Shown here: in pieces, positions 50,972-59,658 of the stretch
How positions within the stretch are numbered: position 1 is the first letter of the stretch
Layout: every line of letters starts with the position of its first letter
DNA from: Sva-07 sp963715285
GTDB taxonomy: Bacteria; Actinomycetota; Acidimicrobiia; Acidimicrobiales; Ilumatobacteraceae
Direction of reading: 5' to 3'
DNA length: 64,000 nt
Assembly: GCA_963715285.1 (NCBI GenBank)
Contig: CAVQRU010000001.1
Location: forward strand, 1 to 64,000
Translations under genes and position numbers: made by a program
The notes under the pieces: model-generated
Seen by the model: only the letters and a program-made list of their open reading frames with translations
Databases searched by the model: none
Told to the model about the DNA's origin: nothing

Positions 50972-52105
50972 TCAGGCGGGCTTGGGCTCGCGGGGGAGGC
51001 CGAGCAGACGTTCGCCGATGATGTTGCGCTGCACCTGGCTCGTGCCGCCGGCGATGCGCCCGCCCGGCGCGGCGAGCATCCCGGCGGAGTCGGCGCCGTC
51101 GAGCATCGCCTCGGCGCCGGCGATGTCGCCGCGGAGCATCGCCACGTCGAACATCATCTCGGTGATGCCGAGCTTCATCAACGACGCAGCCGTCGATGCG
51201 ATCGGGCCCTGTCGTTGCGCCATCGCCTTCGCGGCCGAACCCCTGCTCAGGAGCGACGTCAGCGCCTCGCGTTCGATCGGGTCGAGCGACCGGCCCTCGG
51301 CCAGTCGGGCCATCTGGTCGAGACGGCGTTCGAGCCCGATCACCGAGGTGCCGATGTGCCCGCGCTCGCTGGTGAGCACCGCCATCCCGACGCCCCAGCC
51401 GCCGTGGAGTGGCCCGAGGAGGCAGTCGGCCGGCAGCGACACGTCGGTGAAGAACACCTCGTCGAATTCGGACTCGCCGGTCATCTGCTTCAGCGGTCGC
51501 ACCTCGATGCCCGGCAGGTCCATCGGGCAGAGGAAGAACGAGATGCCCTCGTGCTTCGGAGCGCCGTATTCGCCGGTCGGGTCGAGGGGACGGGTGCGCG
51601 CCATCAGGATGCCCCAGTTGGAGTACCGGCCGCCCGAGCACCACACCTTCTGGCCGTTGACGACGTAGCGGTCGCCGTCGAGTTCGGCCCGGGTCGCCAA
51701 CGATCCGAGGTCGCTGCCGGCGCCGGGCTCGGAGAACAGCTGGCACCACACGTGGTCGGTGGTGAGGGTCGAGTGCAGATGGACACTCTGTTGCTCCGGC
51801 GTTCCGTACCGCATGACCGCGCCGCCCGCGAGGACGAAGCCGACCATGTTGAACACCGCCGGAACCCCGGCGCGGGCGCACTCCAACAACCACGCTCCGT
51901 TGTGTTCGGGCGTGAGGCCTCGGCCGCCGTGCTCGACGGGCCAGTGGATCCCCGCCCAGCCCGCATCGGTCAGGCGACGCTGCCACTCGAGGCCGGCGTC
52001 GACCAGGTCGGGCGGGCAGATCGCGCCGTAGTCACGCGGGGCGAGCACGGCGTTCGACGCGAGCCAGTCGGCAGCGTCGCGCTGAAACTCCTCGACGGGG
52101 ATCAC
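50972..52105 (-). CDS. Acyl-CoA dehydrogenase
   Basis: A 377-residue FAD-dependent acyl-CoA dehydrogenase. Recognised blocks are GWAGIHWPVEHGGRGL, CQLFSEPGAGSDLGSLATRAE (the flavin-side motif), DRYVVNGQKVWCSGG, LTSERGHIG and the C-terminal GGTSQVQRNIIGERLLGLP, with flavin- and substrate-contacting Arg. It introduces a 2,3-double bond in acyl-CoAs in beta-oxidation-like catabolism, possibly of sterol or branched acids. GTG 52105 gives the right length. It lies 47 bases downstream of the SDR at 52153. Confidence 0.92.
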   Translation of the reverse strand: MIPVEEFQRDAADWLASNAVLAPRDYGAICPPDLVDAGLEWQRRLTDAGWAGIHWPVEHGGRGLTPEHNGAWLLECARAGVPAVFNMVGFVLAGGAVMRYGTPEQQSVHLHSTLTTDHVWCQLFSEPGAGSDLGSLATRAELDGDRYVVNGQKVWCSGGRYSNWGILMARTRPLDPTGEYGAPKHEGISFFLCPMDLPGIEVRPLKQMTGESEFDEVFFTDVSLPADCLLGPLHGGWGVGMAVLTSERGHIGTSVIGLERRLDQMARLAEGRSLDPIEREALTSLLSRGSAAKAMAQRQGPIASTAASLMKLGITEMMFDVAMLRGDIAGAEAMLDGADSAGMLAAPGGRIAGGTSQVQRNIIGERLLGLPREPKPA

Positions 52106-52152
52106 CCCGCCAGTGTTACCTCGCGGGTCTGGCCTCTGATGTGATCGGAGCG

Positions 52153-53049
52153 TCAGGAGAGGGCGCCGAGGAACAGTGCGGTCTCCTCGGCGATGCTCGC
52201 CGGGACGCTGTAGCCCGCCTGGTCGGTGACCTGGTCCCAGTTCGCGGCGAGGTCCTCGGGCGTCAGGTCGGTGGTGTTGGTGTAGCCGACCGCCTCGGCG
52301 ATGAACACCTCGGCGACCCGACCGCCGCCGACGGAGAACACCCGGCCGGTGGCCTCGCACGACTCGTGCGCGAGGTAGGTGACGAGCGGGGAGACGAGTT
52401 CGGGGTTGAGCTTGTCGCCGAGGCCGCCGAGCAGGTCCTCGGTCATGCGGGTCTTGGCGAGCGGAGCGATCGCGTTGGCCTTGATGTTGTACTTCGCTCC
52501 CTCGACGGCCAGCACGTTGGTGAACCCGACGAGCCCCATCTTGGCGGCGCCGTAGTTGGCCTGGCCGAAGTTGCCGAAGATGCCGGCCGCCGACGACGTC
52601 GACACGATGCGGCCGTACCCCTGGTCGCGCATGATCTTCCAGGCCGGCTGGGTGACGTTGAACGCACCACGGAGGTGGACATCGATCACGGGGTCGAAGA
52701 GGTCGGCGTCCATGTTGTGGAACGACTTGTCGCGCAGGATGCCGGCGTTGTTGATCACGATGTCGACCTTGCCGAACGCGTCGACGGCGCTCTGGACGAT
52801 CGCAGCACCGCCTTCCGGCGTGGCGACCGAGTCGGTGTTGGCGACGGCCTCGCCGCCGGCCGCGGTGATCTCGTCGACGACGAGTTGGGCGGCGCCCTTG
52901 TCCGAGCCGGTGCCGTCGACGGAGCCGCCGAGGTCGTTGACCACGATCAGCGCACCGCGCTTTGCCATCATCAGCGCGTGCTGCCGTCCGAGGCCGCCGC
53001 CGGCGCCCGTGATGATCGCTACCTTGCCGTCGAATCCGAGATCAGTCAT
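52153..53049 (-). CDS. SDR-family oxidoreductase (MFE-type 3-hydroxyacyl-CoA dehydrogenase-like)
   Basis: A 298-residue SDR of the type found in peroxisomal multifunctional enzyme 2: VAIITGAGGGLGRQHALMMAKRGA, VVNDLGGSVDGTG, INNAGILRDKSF, SSAAGIFGNFGQANYGAAKMG (catalytic Ser/Tyr/Lys). The long N-terminal DLGGSVDGTG insertion is typical of 3-hydroxyacyl-CoA and 17-beta-hydroxysteroid branches. The hydratase domain of MFE-2 is absent. ATG 53049 has a -10 TAGCGT 7 bases upstream. It probably works with the downstream acyl-CoA dehydrogenase. Confidence 0.9.
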   Translation of the reverse strand: MTDLGFDGKVAIITGAGGGLGRQHALMMAKRGALIVVNDLGGSVDGTGSDKGAAQLVVDEITAAGGEAVANTDSVATPEGGAAIVQSAVDAFGKVDIVINNAGILRDKSFHNMDADLFDPVIDVHLRGAFNVTQPAWKIMRDQGYGRIVSTSSAAGIFGNFGQANYGAAKMGLVGFTNVLAVEGAKYNIKANAIAPLAKTRMTEDLLGGLGDKLNPELVSPLVTYLAHESCEATGRVFSVGGGRVAEVFIAEAVGYTNTTDLTPEDLAANWDQVTDQAGYSVPASIAEETALFLGALS

Positions 53050-53056
53050 GCTCCGA

Positions 53057-53062
53057 ACGCTA
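53057..53062 (-). promoter_or_regulatory. -10 hexamer TAGCGT, leaderless start
   Basis: Minus-strand TAGCGT, 7 bases before ATG 53049. It lies in the gap after the upstream SDR gene (stop 53070). Confidence 0.5.
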
Positions 53063-53069
53063 ACGGCGG

Positions 53070-53843
53070 TCATGCGAATCGGGAAAAACCGCCCTCGGAA
53101 TCGAGTACCTGGCCGCGGATCCACGAGCCCTCGTCGCCCACGAGGAACGCCACGAGGTTGGCGACGTCGTTCGGGGTTCCCCAGCGATGGTCGGGGAACC
53201 TGCGCGCCACCGTGTCGTGGGCTGCGCCGGTGGCGTACCCGGTGTCGACGGGGCCGGGGTTGATGCAGTTCGCAACGATCCGGCGAGCCGACAGCGCGTG
53301 GTCGAGCGACCGGGTCATCTGGTGGAGCGCTCCCTTCGAGATCGCGTAGGCGATCTCGCCGTCCATCGGGCCGAGGTGCTGGCCGCTCGTGAACCACAGC
53401 ATCCGACCGGTGGGGGCGGACTCGGGTGGCGCGGGGTCGTGGAGGTCGGCGAGCCGCTGGGCCAACAGCACGATGCTGCGCACGTTGGCCGCCCAGCACC
53501 CGTCGAGCTCGGCGGCGGTGACCTCGGCGAACGAGGCGTGCGACGACCGGGCGTGCGCGGCGACCACGACGTCGATGCGGCCGTTCTCGTCGACCACCTC
53601 GTCGATCAGGGCCGCAGGGACATCCGGATCGGAGAGGTCGTGCTGGCCGACGGAGAACGGGAGCGGACCCAAGGGGTCCTGGCCCCATGGCATCTCCGCA
53701 TCGTGGGGTGCCCATCCCGTCGCGGCGACGGTCGCCCCGAGGCCGTGGAGCCGGAGCGCGACGGCGGCGCCGATGCCGATCGAACGCGAGACGCCGGTGA
53801 CCAGTGCGACCCGCCCGGTGAGTGGTGCTGCCGGTGGTGTCAT
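53070..53843 (-). CDS. SDR-family oxidoreductase
   Basis: A 257-residue short-chain dehydrogenase: VALVTGVSRSIGIGAAVALRL, VVAAHARSSHASF in place of NAG, and WFTSGQHLGPMDGEIAYAISKGAL with Ser, Tyr and Lys. The C-terminal INPGPVDTGYATG and WIRGQVLDSEGGFSR are standard. The variant RSIG of the cofactor loop and loss of NAG are notable. It ends 20 bases upstream of the start of the MFE-type SDR and belongs to the same minus-strand cluster. Confidence 0.85.
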   Translation of the reverse strand: MTPPAAPLTGRVALVTGVSRSIGIGAAVALRLHGLGATVAATGWAPHDAEMPWGQDPLGPLPFSVGQHDLSDPDVPAALIDEVVDENGRIDVVVAAHARSSHASFAEVTAAELDGCWAANVRSIVLLAQRLADLHDPAPPESAPTGRMLWFTSGQHLGPMDGEIAYAISKGALHQMTRSLDHALSARRIVANCINPGPVDTGYATGAAHDTVARRFPDHRWGTPNDVANLVAFLVGDEGSWIRGQVLDSEGGFSRFA

Positions 53844-53904
53844 GTGTCGATCCTGGCACCGACCCGGAGGCCTGCCCGACCGGGGCGCACCGCGATGTCG
53901 GTGA

Positions 53905-56280
53905 TCAGTCGCTCCGAGCGATGCGATACGGCTCGTCCATCGTGACGAGCACGTTCTCGTCGCCGTCGCGGATCGGCACGCCGGAACCGCTGAGCACCGT
54001 CAGTGTCAACCCGTCGGGATCGAGTTCGACACGCAGCCTGGAGCCGTGTCGGAGCAGATGGAACGTGACACCGTCCCACGGCGTCGGCAGACGCGGTGAG
54101 AACTCGAGGTGGTCGCCCTGCTCGACCATCCCGGCGAACCCGTGCACGATGCCCGCCCAGACCCCACCGGTGGAGGCGACGTGGACACCGTCGGGGGTGT
54201 TGCCGTGCGAGTTGCAGAGATCGAGGTACAGCGAACGGGTGAAGTACTCGAGCGCCAGGGCGTCGTAGCCGACCTCGGCAGCGACCACCGCCTGCACGCA
54301 CGCCGACAACGACGAGTCGCCGGTCGTGATCGGGTCGTAGTAGTCGAAGTTGCGCCGCTTCTGCTCGACCGGGAACCGTTCGGAACGCAGGAACATCGCC
54401 AGGACGACATCGGCCTGCTTGAGCACCTGGTGCCGGTAGATCACCAGCGGGTGATAGTGCAGCAGCAGCGGGAACTTCTCCGGCGGGGTGGTCTCCCAGT
54501 CCCACGGCTCCAGGTCGAGGAACTCCGAGTCCTGCGGATTGATCCCCAGCTCGTCGTCGAACGGGAGGAACATCGCATCGGCCGCCGCGTCCCAGTCGTC
54601 GAGTTCCTGCACGTCGAGGTGCGTCGATCGGCACAGCTCCTCGAACGCTTCGGGGTTCCAGTTCGCGAGGAAACGAACCGTTCGCGCGGCGTAGCGGAGA
54701 TTGAACCTCGCCATCACGTTGGTGTAGAAGTTGTCGTTGACGACGGTGGTGTACTCGTCGGGCCCCGTGACCCGATGGATGTGGAACGTTCGCGACCCGT
54801 TGCTGGCGTAGAAGCCGAGGTCGGCCCACAGGCGGGCGGTCTCCACGAGCATCTCCGCGCCCTCGTGTGACAGGAAGTCGACGTCGCCCGAGGCCTCGAG
54901 GTATCGGCGCAACGCCAACACGATCGCTGCGTTGATGTGGTACTGCGCCGTGCCTGCCGCGTAGTACGCGGATGCCTCCTCGCCGTTGATGGTGCGCCAC
55001 GGGTACAGGGCGCCCTCCTGGCTCATCTCCCGAGCCCGTGTCCGGGCGGCATCGAGCATCTTCCAACGGAACCGCAGGACCTTGCGGGCGGCTTCCGGAG
55101 TCGTGTAGGCGAGGAACGGAGCGACGTACACCTCGGTGTCCCAGAAGTAGTGGCCGTCGTAGCCGCCGCCGGTGACACCCTTGGCCGGGATCCCCTGTTC
55201 CTGGGTACGCGCCGACGCCTGCGCGAGCTGGAAGAGGTTCCAACGCAGCGCCTGCTGGGCCTGGTCGTCGCCGCGCAGTTCGATGTCGGCGTTGGACCAG
55301 AACTCGTCGAGCCACGCCCGCTGCTCGGTCACCAGCTGCTCGACCCCGTCGGCCTCGGCGCGCTGCAGCGTGCGCGAGCAGCGGTCGGCGAGCTCCTCCG
55401 CCGGCACGCCGTTGGACGAGTGGTACGACACGAGCTTGGTGATCTTGATCGGGTCGCCGGGGGTGGCGCGCACGGTGAACACCGTCTTGGCGAGGTCGGC
55501 GTCGACGTCGGTGGTCACCTCGACCTGACATGACGTCTCGATGTGGTGGCGGGTACCGCACGCGAGGGTCATGCGACTGTTGGCGCAGCGGTAGCCCAGC
55601 ACGATCTCGTTGTCCTTCTCCCGTTGGAGACGAGGATCGAGGACGCGGTGGTCGAACTTGCGGGCCTGTCGGGGATCCTGGCCCTCGCCGAGGGCGGCGG
55701 ACCGGACGTGGTACTCGTCCTCGCCGTCCTGTCGGTTGAGCAGCTGCGACGACACGACGACCGGGGCGGATGCGTCGAGCAGGGTCACCTCGAAGGTCAG
55801 CACGGCCAGGTGACGGTGAGCGAAGCTGACCATGCGCTGCGACGAGACCCGCACCCGCTTGCCCGCCGGTGTGCGCCACACGATGTCGCGGGTGAGCACC
55901 CCGTTGCGGAAGTCGACGGCGCGCTCGTAGCTGTCGAGGTCGGCCGACGAGAGCAGCAGCGGTTCGTCGTCGACGTAGAGCTTCATCAGCTTCGCGTCGG
56001 GAACGTTGACGAGGGTCTGGCCGGTCTTCGCGAACCCGAACGCGTCCTCGGCGTGCATGATCCGCCACGTCTCGTGGAACCCGTTGAGGTAGGTGCCGTG
56101 GCTGTGCGCCTCACGCCCCTCCTCGGGATTGGCACGCATCCCGAGGTACCCGTTGCCCAGCGCGAACACGGTCTCGGTGAGACCGAGGTCGTCGCTGGAG
56201 TACGAGCGTTCCACCAGCCGCCACGGCTCGACCGGGAAGCGGTGGGTGGGAAGTCCGTTCGGTGCCGGGAGCCGGTTCAT
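53905..56280 (-). CDS. Glycoside hydrolase family 65 phosphorylase/hydrolase
   Basis: A 791-residue GH65 protein, the normal size. The N-terminal beta-sandwich starts near ERSYSSDDLGLTETVFALGNGYLGMRANPEEG. The (alpha/alpha)6 barrel holds GYDGHYFWDTEVYVAPFL and the catalytic Glu in HRVTGPDEYTTVVNDN (around residue 508). Phosphate-binding-type residues and the Lys-Gln region KQADVV are present. GH65 enzymes split maltose, trehalose or kojibiose with phosphate to beta-glucose-1-phosphate, or hydrolyse them. The four-base overlap with a beta-phosphoglucomutase-like gene strongly favours phosphorolysis. Confidence 0.92.
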   Translation of the reverse strand: MNRLPAPNGLPTHRFPVEPWRLVERSYSSDDLGLTETVFALGNGYLGMRANPEEGREAHSHGTYLNGFHETWRIMHAEDAFGFAKTGQTLVNVPDAKLMKLYVDDEPLLLSSADLDSYERAVDFRNGVLTRDIVWRTPAGKRVRVSSQRMVSFAHRHLAVLTFEVTLLDASAPVVVSSQLLNRQDGEDEYHVRSAALGEGQDPRQARKFDHRVLDPRLQREKDNEIVLGYRCANSRMTLACGTRHHIETSCQVEVTTDVDADLAKTVFTVRATPGDPIKITKLVSYHSSNGVPAEELADRCSRTLQRAEADGVEQLVTEQRAWLDEFWSNADIELRGDDQAQQALRWNLFQLAQASARTQEQGIPAKGVTGGGYDGHYFWDTEVYVAPFLAYTTPEAARKVLRFRWKMLDAARTRAREMSQEGALYPWRTINGEEASAYYAAGTAQYHINAAIVLALRRYLEASGDVDFLSHEGAEMLVETARLWADLGFYASNGSRTFHIHRVTGPDEYTTVVNDNFYTNVMARFNLRYAARTVRFLANWNPEAFEELCRSTHLDVQELDDWDAAADAMFLPFDDELGINPQDSEFLDLEPWDWETTPPEKFPLLLHYHPLVIYRHQVLKQADVVLAMFLRSERFPVEQKRRNFDYYDPITTGDSSLSACVQAVVAAEVGYDALALEYFTRSLYLDLCNSHGNTPDGVHVASTGGVWAGIVHGFAGMVEQGDHLEFSPRLPTPWDGVTFHLLRHGSRLRVELDPDGLTLTVLSGSGVPIRDGDENVLVTMDEPYRIARSD

Positions 56281-57068
56281 CCGGACGCCGACCCGGTGGT
56301 GTCCCGCTCGGCGGGAAGGGGTTCGGCGGGCACTGGTTCGGTGGGGAGGAGTTCGGCGAGATCGTCGACCACCAGGTCCGCTCCGTGTCGGAACAGTGCG
56401 TCGTGTCCCGCCCCCCGGTCGACACCGATCACGGCCGCGAACCCACCGGCGGCTCCGGCCGCCACGCCGGACACGGCATCCTCGACCACGACACACCGAT
56501 CGGCGGGGACGCCGAGTTCGGAGGCGGCCTCGAGGAACATGTCCGGTGCCGGCTTGCCCTGGATGTGTTGCCTGGCGGCGACCACACCGTCGACGACCAC
56601 GTCGAATCGGGTCGCCAGGCCTGCGGCATCCAGCACGGTGCGCGCGTTCTTCGACGACGACACGATCGCCGCCGGAACGTCGAGTTCGGCGAGCAGGTCG
56701 AGCGTGGCGGCCGACCCGCCGTACGGCGCGATGCCGTCGCGGGCGAGGATCGTGTTGAAGAGCTCGTTCTTGCGGTTGCCCATCGCGCACACCGTGTCGG
56801 TGCCCGGTGGGTCGGTCGGGTCGCCTTCGGGCAGCACCACGTCGCGCGAGTCGAGGAACGACCGGACGCCGTCGTAGCGCGGTTTGCCGTCGATGTACGC
56901 GAGGTAGTCGGCCTCGGTGTAGTCGAAGTCGGCGAACAGCTCACCCCAGGCGTGCTCGTGGATCGACGCGGTCGGCGTGATCACCCCGTCGAGGTCGAAC
57001 AGGACGGCACCGAACACCCGCCAATCGAACGCCGCCACGTTCCCCGTCGCCGTCCCAGTCCCCGTCAC
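56277..57068 (-). CDS. HAD-superfamily beta-phosphoglucomutase-like protein
   Basis: A 263-residue HAD-IA protein. The nucleophile motif is AVLFDLDGVITPTASIHEHAW, motif 2 is AIVSSSKNA, the Lys is in HIQGKPAPDMFLEAA and motif 4 is VVEDAVSGVAAG. With GH65 it would convert beta-glucose-1-phosphate into glucose-6-phosphate. GTG 57068 lies 10 bases after the FadD stop; longer frames upstream overlap FadD. It overlaps GH65 by four bases (ATGA), so translation is coupled. Confidence 0.9.
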   Translation of the reverse strand: MTGTGTATGNVAAFDWRVFGAVLFDLDGVITPTASIHEHAWGELFADFDYTEADYLAYIDGKPRYDGVRSFLDSRDVVLPEGDPTDPPGTDTVCAMGNRKNELFNTILARDGIAPYGGSAATLDLLAELDVPAAIVSSSKNARTVLDAAGLATRFDVVVDGVVAARQHIQGKPAPDMFLEAASELGVPADRCVVVEDAVSGVAAGAAGGFAAVIGVDRGAGHDALFRHGADLVVDDLAELLPTEPVPAEPLPAERDTTGSASG

Positions 57069-57078
57069 TTCCAACAGG

Positions 57079-58701
57079 TTAGACAGCGGTGTCGGCCATG
57101 GCGTCGGACCGCAGCTTCTTGTAGTCGAGCTTGCCGTTCGCGGCACGCCCGATCGACGTGACGGCAACGACCTTCTTCGGAGCCTTGTAGGCGGCGAGCC
57201 GGCCCTTGACGTGTGCGATCAGCGCGGCGGGGTCGATGACGTCGCCGGCGTGTGGTTCGACCAGCGCCGTGATCGCTTCGCCCCACTTCTCGTCGGGCAC
57301 GCCGACGACAGCGGCGTCGGCGACCGACGGATGCAGCTTCAGGCACTCCTCGACCTCTTCGGGATAGACCTTCTCGCCGCCGGTGTTGATGCACTGGCTG
57401 CCGCGGCCCAGCAGGGTGACCGTGCCGTCCGCTTCGACCGTGGCGTAGTCGCCGGGGATCGAGTACCGCTCGCCGTCGATGACCACGAAGGTCTGGGCCG
57501 ACTTGGCCTCGTCCTTGTAGTACCCGATCGGTGTGCGGCCGCGCAGCGCGACGCGGCCGAGTTCGCCCGAGCCGGGGACGACGTCGCGTCCGTCGTCGGT
57601 GACCACGCGGGAGGTCGGGCTGAGCTCGAACTTCGCCGTCTCGCCACTCGACTCCGACGTCGTGGTGTTCGTCGCCATGCCGATCGCCTCGCTGGAGCCG
57701 AGGGAGTCGACCATGATCAGTCGCGGGTTGTGGCGCAGCAGGCCTTCCTTGGTCTCCTTCGACCACATCACGCCCGACGACACGATGACGCGCAGCGTCG
57801 AGATGTCCCAGCGGTCCGGTTCGGCATCGAGGGCGCGCAGGATGGGCTTGGCGAAGGCGTCGCCGACGATCGAGGTCGAGTTGATGCCGTACGTCTGGAC
57901 GTCGTCGAGGAACTCCTCGGCGCTGAAGTGCCGGCCCTCCATCGTGGTGATCGACCCGCCGATCATCAGGTTGCTGATCGCGTTGAACAGCCCGGTGCCG
58001 TGCATCAACGGCGCCGCCGGCATGTTGCGCGGCCCGGCCTTGACGATCCGGTCGGCGACCGCGTCGAGGTCCTGCTCGGGTGGCATCCGCTTCTTGTTGT
58101 TGGCGTCGAGCACACCGAACAGATCGTCCTGGCGCCACATGACGCCCTTGGGCATGCCGGTGGTCCCGCCGGTGTAGAGCAGCAGGAGATGATCGCCGCT
58201 GCGACCCCACGGGCCTTCCACGTTCACGTCGGTGCCGGCCGCTGCCGCGTCCTCGTACGGCGTGGCCCAGTCGGGGCAGGGGCCCGAGCCGTCGTCGACC
58301 CACAGCCAGGTCGACACCATCGGCACCCGGTCGCGTACCGCCTCGCACTGATCGGCGAACGTGCCGTGGAACACGACGGCCTTGACGTCGGCGTTGTCCC
58401 ACAAGTAGACGAGTTCGTCCGCGGCGTAGCGGTAGTTGGTGTTGACGACGGCGAAGCCGACCTTGAACGCCGCGAACATCGACTCGAGGTACTCGGGCGA
58501 GTTGTAGAGGTACTGCGCCACCTTGTCCTGTTCGGCGCTGTCCGGCCGCAGCAGCGCAGCGGCCACGCCGTTCGCCCGTCGGTTGAAGTCGGACCAGGTG
58601 TGGGTGCGGGCGCCCTGCTGTTGGGCGAGGGCATCGGGGATCTGGCGCGCCACCGTCTCCCAGAGATCAGCGAAGTTCCAGCCCGTGTCGGTAGTGCTCA
58701 C
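57079..58701 (-). CDS. Acyl-CoA synthetase (AMP-binding)
   Basis: A 540-residue ANL-superfamily ligase. Key blocks: LLLLYTGGTTGMPKGVMWRQ (P-loop), LMHGTGLFNA, VDSLGSSEAIGMA (in place of YGxTE), IPGDYATVEADGTVTLLGRG, CINTGGEKVYPEEVEE and a C-terminal Lys in AANGKLDYKKLR. It activates a carboxylic acid to acyl-CoA. GTG 58701 has a -10 TACCGT 7 bases upstream. It is the first gene of a three-gene unit with beta-phosphoglucomutase and GH65, an odd pairing of lipid and sugar metabolism. Confidence 0.92.
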   Translation of the reverse strand: MSTTDTGWNFADLWETVARQIPDALAQQQGARTHTWSDFNRRANGVAAALLRPDSAEQDKVAQYLYNSPEYLESMFAAFKVGFAVVNTNYRYAADELVYLWDNADVKAVVFHGTFADQCEAVRDRVPMVSTWLWVDDGSGPCPDWATPYEDAAAAGTDVNVEGPWGRSGDHLLLLYTGGTTGMPKGVMWRQDDLFGVLDANNKKRMPPEQDLDAVADRIVKAGPRNMPAAPLMHGTGLFNAISNLMIGGSITTMEGRHFSAEEFLDDVQTYGINSTSIVGDAFAKPILRALDAEPDRWDISTLRVIVSSGVMWSKETKEGLLRHNPRLIMVDSLGSSEAIGMATNTTTSESSGETAKFELSPTSRVVTDDGRDVVPGSGELGRVALRGRTPIGYYKDEAKSAQTFVVIDGERYSIPGDYATVEADGTVTLLGRGSQCINTGGEKVYPEEVEECLKLHPSVADAAVVGVPDEKWGEAITALVEPHAGDVIDPAALIAHVKGRLAAYKAPKKVVAVTSIGRAANGKLDYKKLRSDAMADTAV

Positions 58702-58708
58702 CTCGACG

Positions 58709-58714
58709 ACGGTA
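58709..58714 (-). promoter_or_regulatory. -10 hexamer TACCGT of the FadD-pgmB-GH65 unit
   Basis: Minus-strand TACCGT, 7 bases before GTG 58701. Confidence 0.55.
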
Positions 58715-58764
58715 GCGCTGGACGACGGTCGCGGCGTCAGTCGCGCACGTGCGTCGACGACCGT

Positions 58765-59550
58765 TCAGGCGGGCGGACCCTGGAGCAGCCGGTCGTAGGC
58801 GGCGGTCACCGGTGAGTGTTCCGCCATCGCGTCCCACATCGACTCGATCCACCACGTCGCGCCGGCATCGGCGTATGCCGCGGGCGAGTGCTCCGACATC
58901 GTCCCCTCGACGACGATGTCGTAGTCGTCCGCGACGGTGCCACGGAGCGACGCGACCTCGTCGAGGTGTGGCTGGCGGACCGACCCGTTCTCGAGGACCT
59001 GCGGGATCATCCCGTCCCACCGCAGCGCGCGCCGAACCGACTTCTCACGGCCCAGCGCAGCGACGCACCAGATCGGCACACGCGGGTCCTGCACTGCGTT
59101 GCCGATCGTGGGGAACTCGGTGGACCGCACCTGGTAGTGGGCGCCGTCGTAGTTGAAGGGCTGGCCGCCCCACAGCCCGCACACGATGTCGAGACACTCG
59201 TCCATCAGCTCGGCCCGCACTCGGCGGTCGCACTCCTCGCCGAAGGTCTCGAAGCCGGAGTCGAGCGCGCCGAGGCCGACCGACAGCGTCACCCGTCCAT
59301 TCGAGAGGCGGTCGACGGTGGCCACCTGGCTCGCCAGCTCCCAGGGACGCCGGCGCGACGGCGGGGTGAGCAGCGTTCCGAGACGGATCTTCGAGGTGCG
59401 GACCGCAGCGAGGCCGAGCGAGATCCACGCGTCGACGCCCCACACCGGCTCCCAGACGAAGAGTCCGTCCCAGCCCGCGCCCTCGGCAGCAGCAGCAAGA
59501 TCACCGACATCGTCGGCGTCGCCCCAGGGGACCACGAAGCCGAACTTCAC
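58765..59550 (-). CDS. LLM-class flavin/F420-dependent oxidoreductase
   Basis: A 261-residue LLM TIM barrel, shorter than the two others in the window (312 and 327). It opens with FGFVVPWGDADDVGDLAAAAEGAGWDGLFVWEPVWG, then LGTLLTPPSRRRPWELA and RVTLSVGLGALDSGF. The C-terminal part ends soon after an ATWWIESMWD segment. GTG 59550 has a -10 TACGGT 7 bases upstream. It is divergent from the acyl-CoA-dehydrogenase-like gene at 59659; cofactor and substrate are not determined. Confidence 0.85.
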   Translation of the reverse strand: MKFGFVVPWGDADDVGDLAAAAEGAGWDGLFVWEPVWGVDAWISLGLAAVRTSKIRLGTLLTPPSRRRPWELASQVATVDRLSNGRVTLSVGLGALDSGFETFGEECDRRVRAELMDECLDIVCGLWGGQPFNYDGAHYQVRSTEFPTIGNAVQDPRVPIWCVAALGREKSVRRALRWDGMIPQVLENGSVRQPHLDEVASLRGTVADDYDIVVEGTMSEHSPAAYADAGATWWIESMWDAMAEHSPVTAAYDRLLQGPPA

Positions 59551-59557
59551 GACACCG

Positions 59558-59563
59558 ACCGTA
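59558..59563 (-). promoter_or_regulatory. -10 hexamer TACGGT, leaderless start
   Basis: Minus-strand TACGGT, 7 bases before GTG 59550. Confidence 0.55.
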
Positions 59564-59646
59564 GACCACGCGTCGACGGCGTGCACGCGTACCGGCGCAG
59601 GTACCGGCCGCCGCCTGTTGATGGATGTCCGCGCGCGGTGACGGCC

Positions 59647-59652
59647 TACTGT
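59647..59652 (+). promoter_or_regulatory. -10 hexamer TACTGT, leaderless start
   Basis: TACTGT ends 6 bases before ATG 59659. Confidence 0.55.
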
Positions 59653-59658
59653 CGCGCC

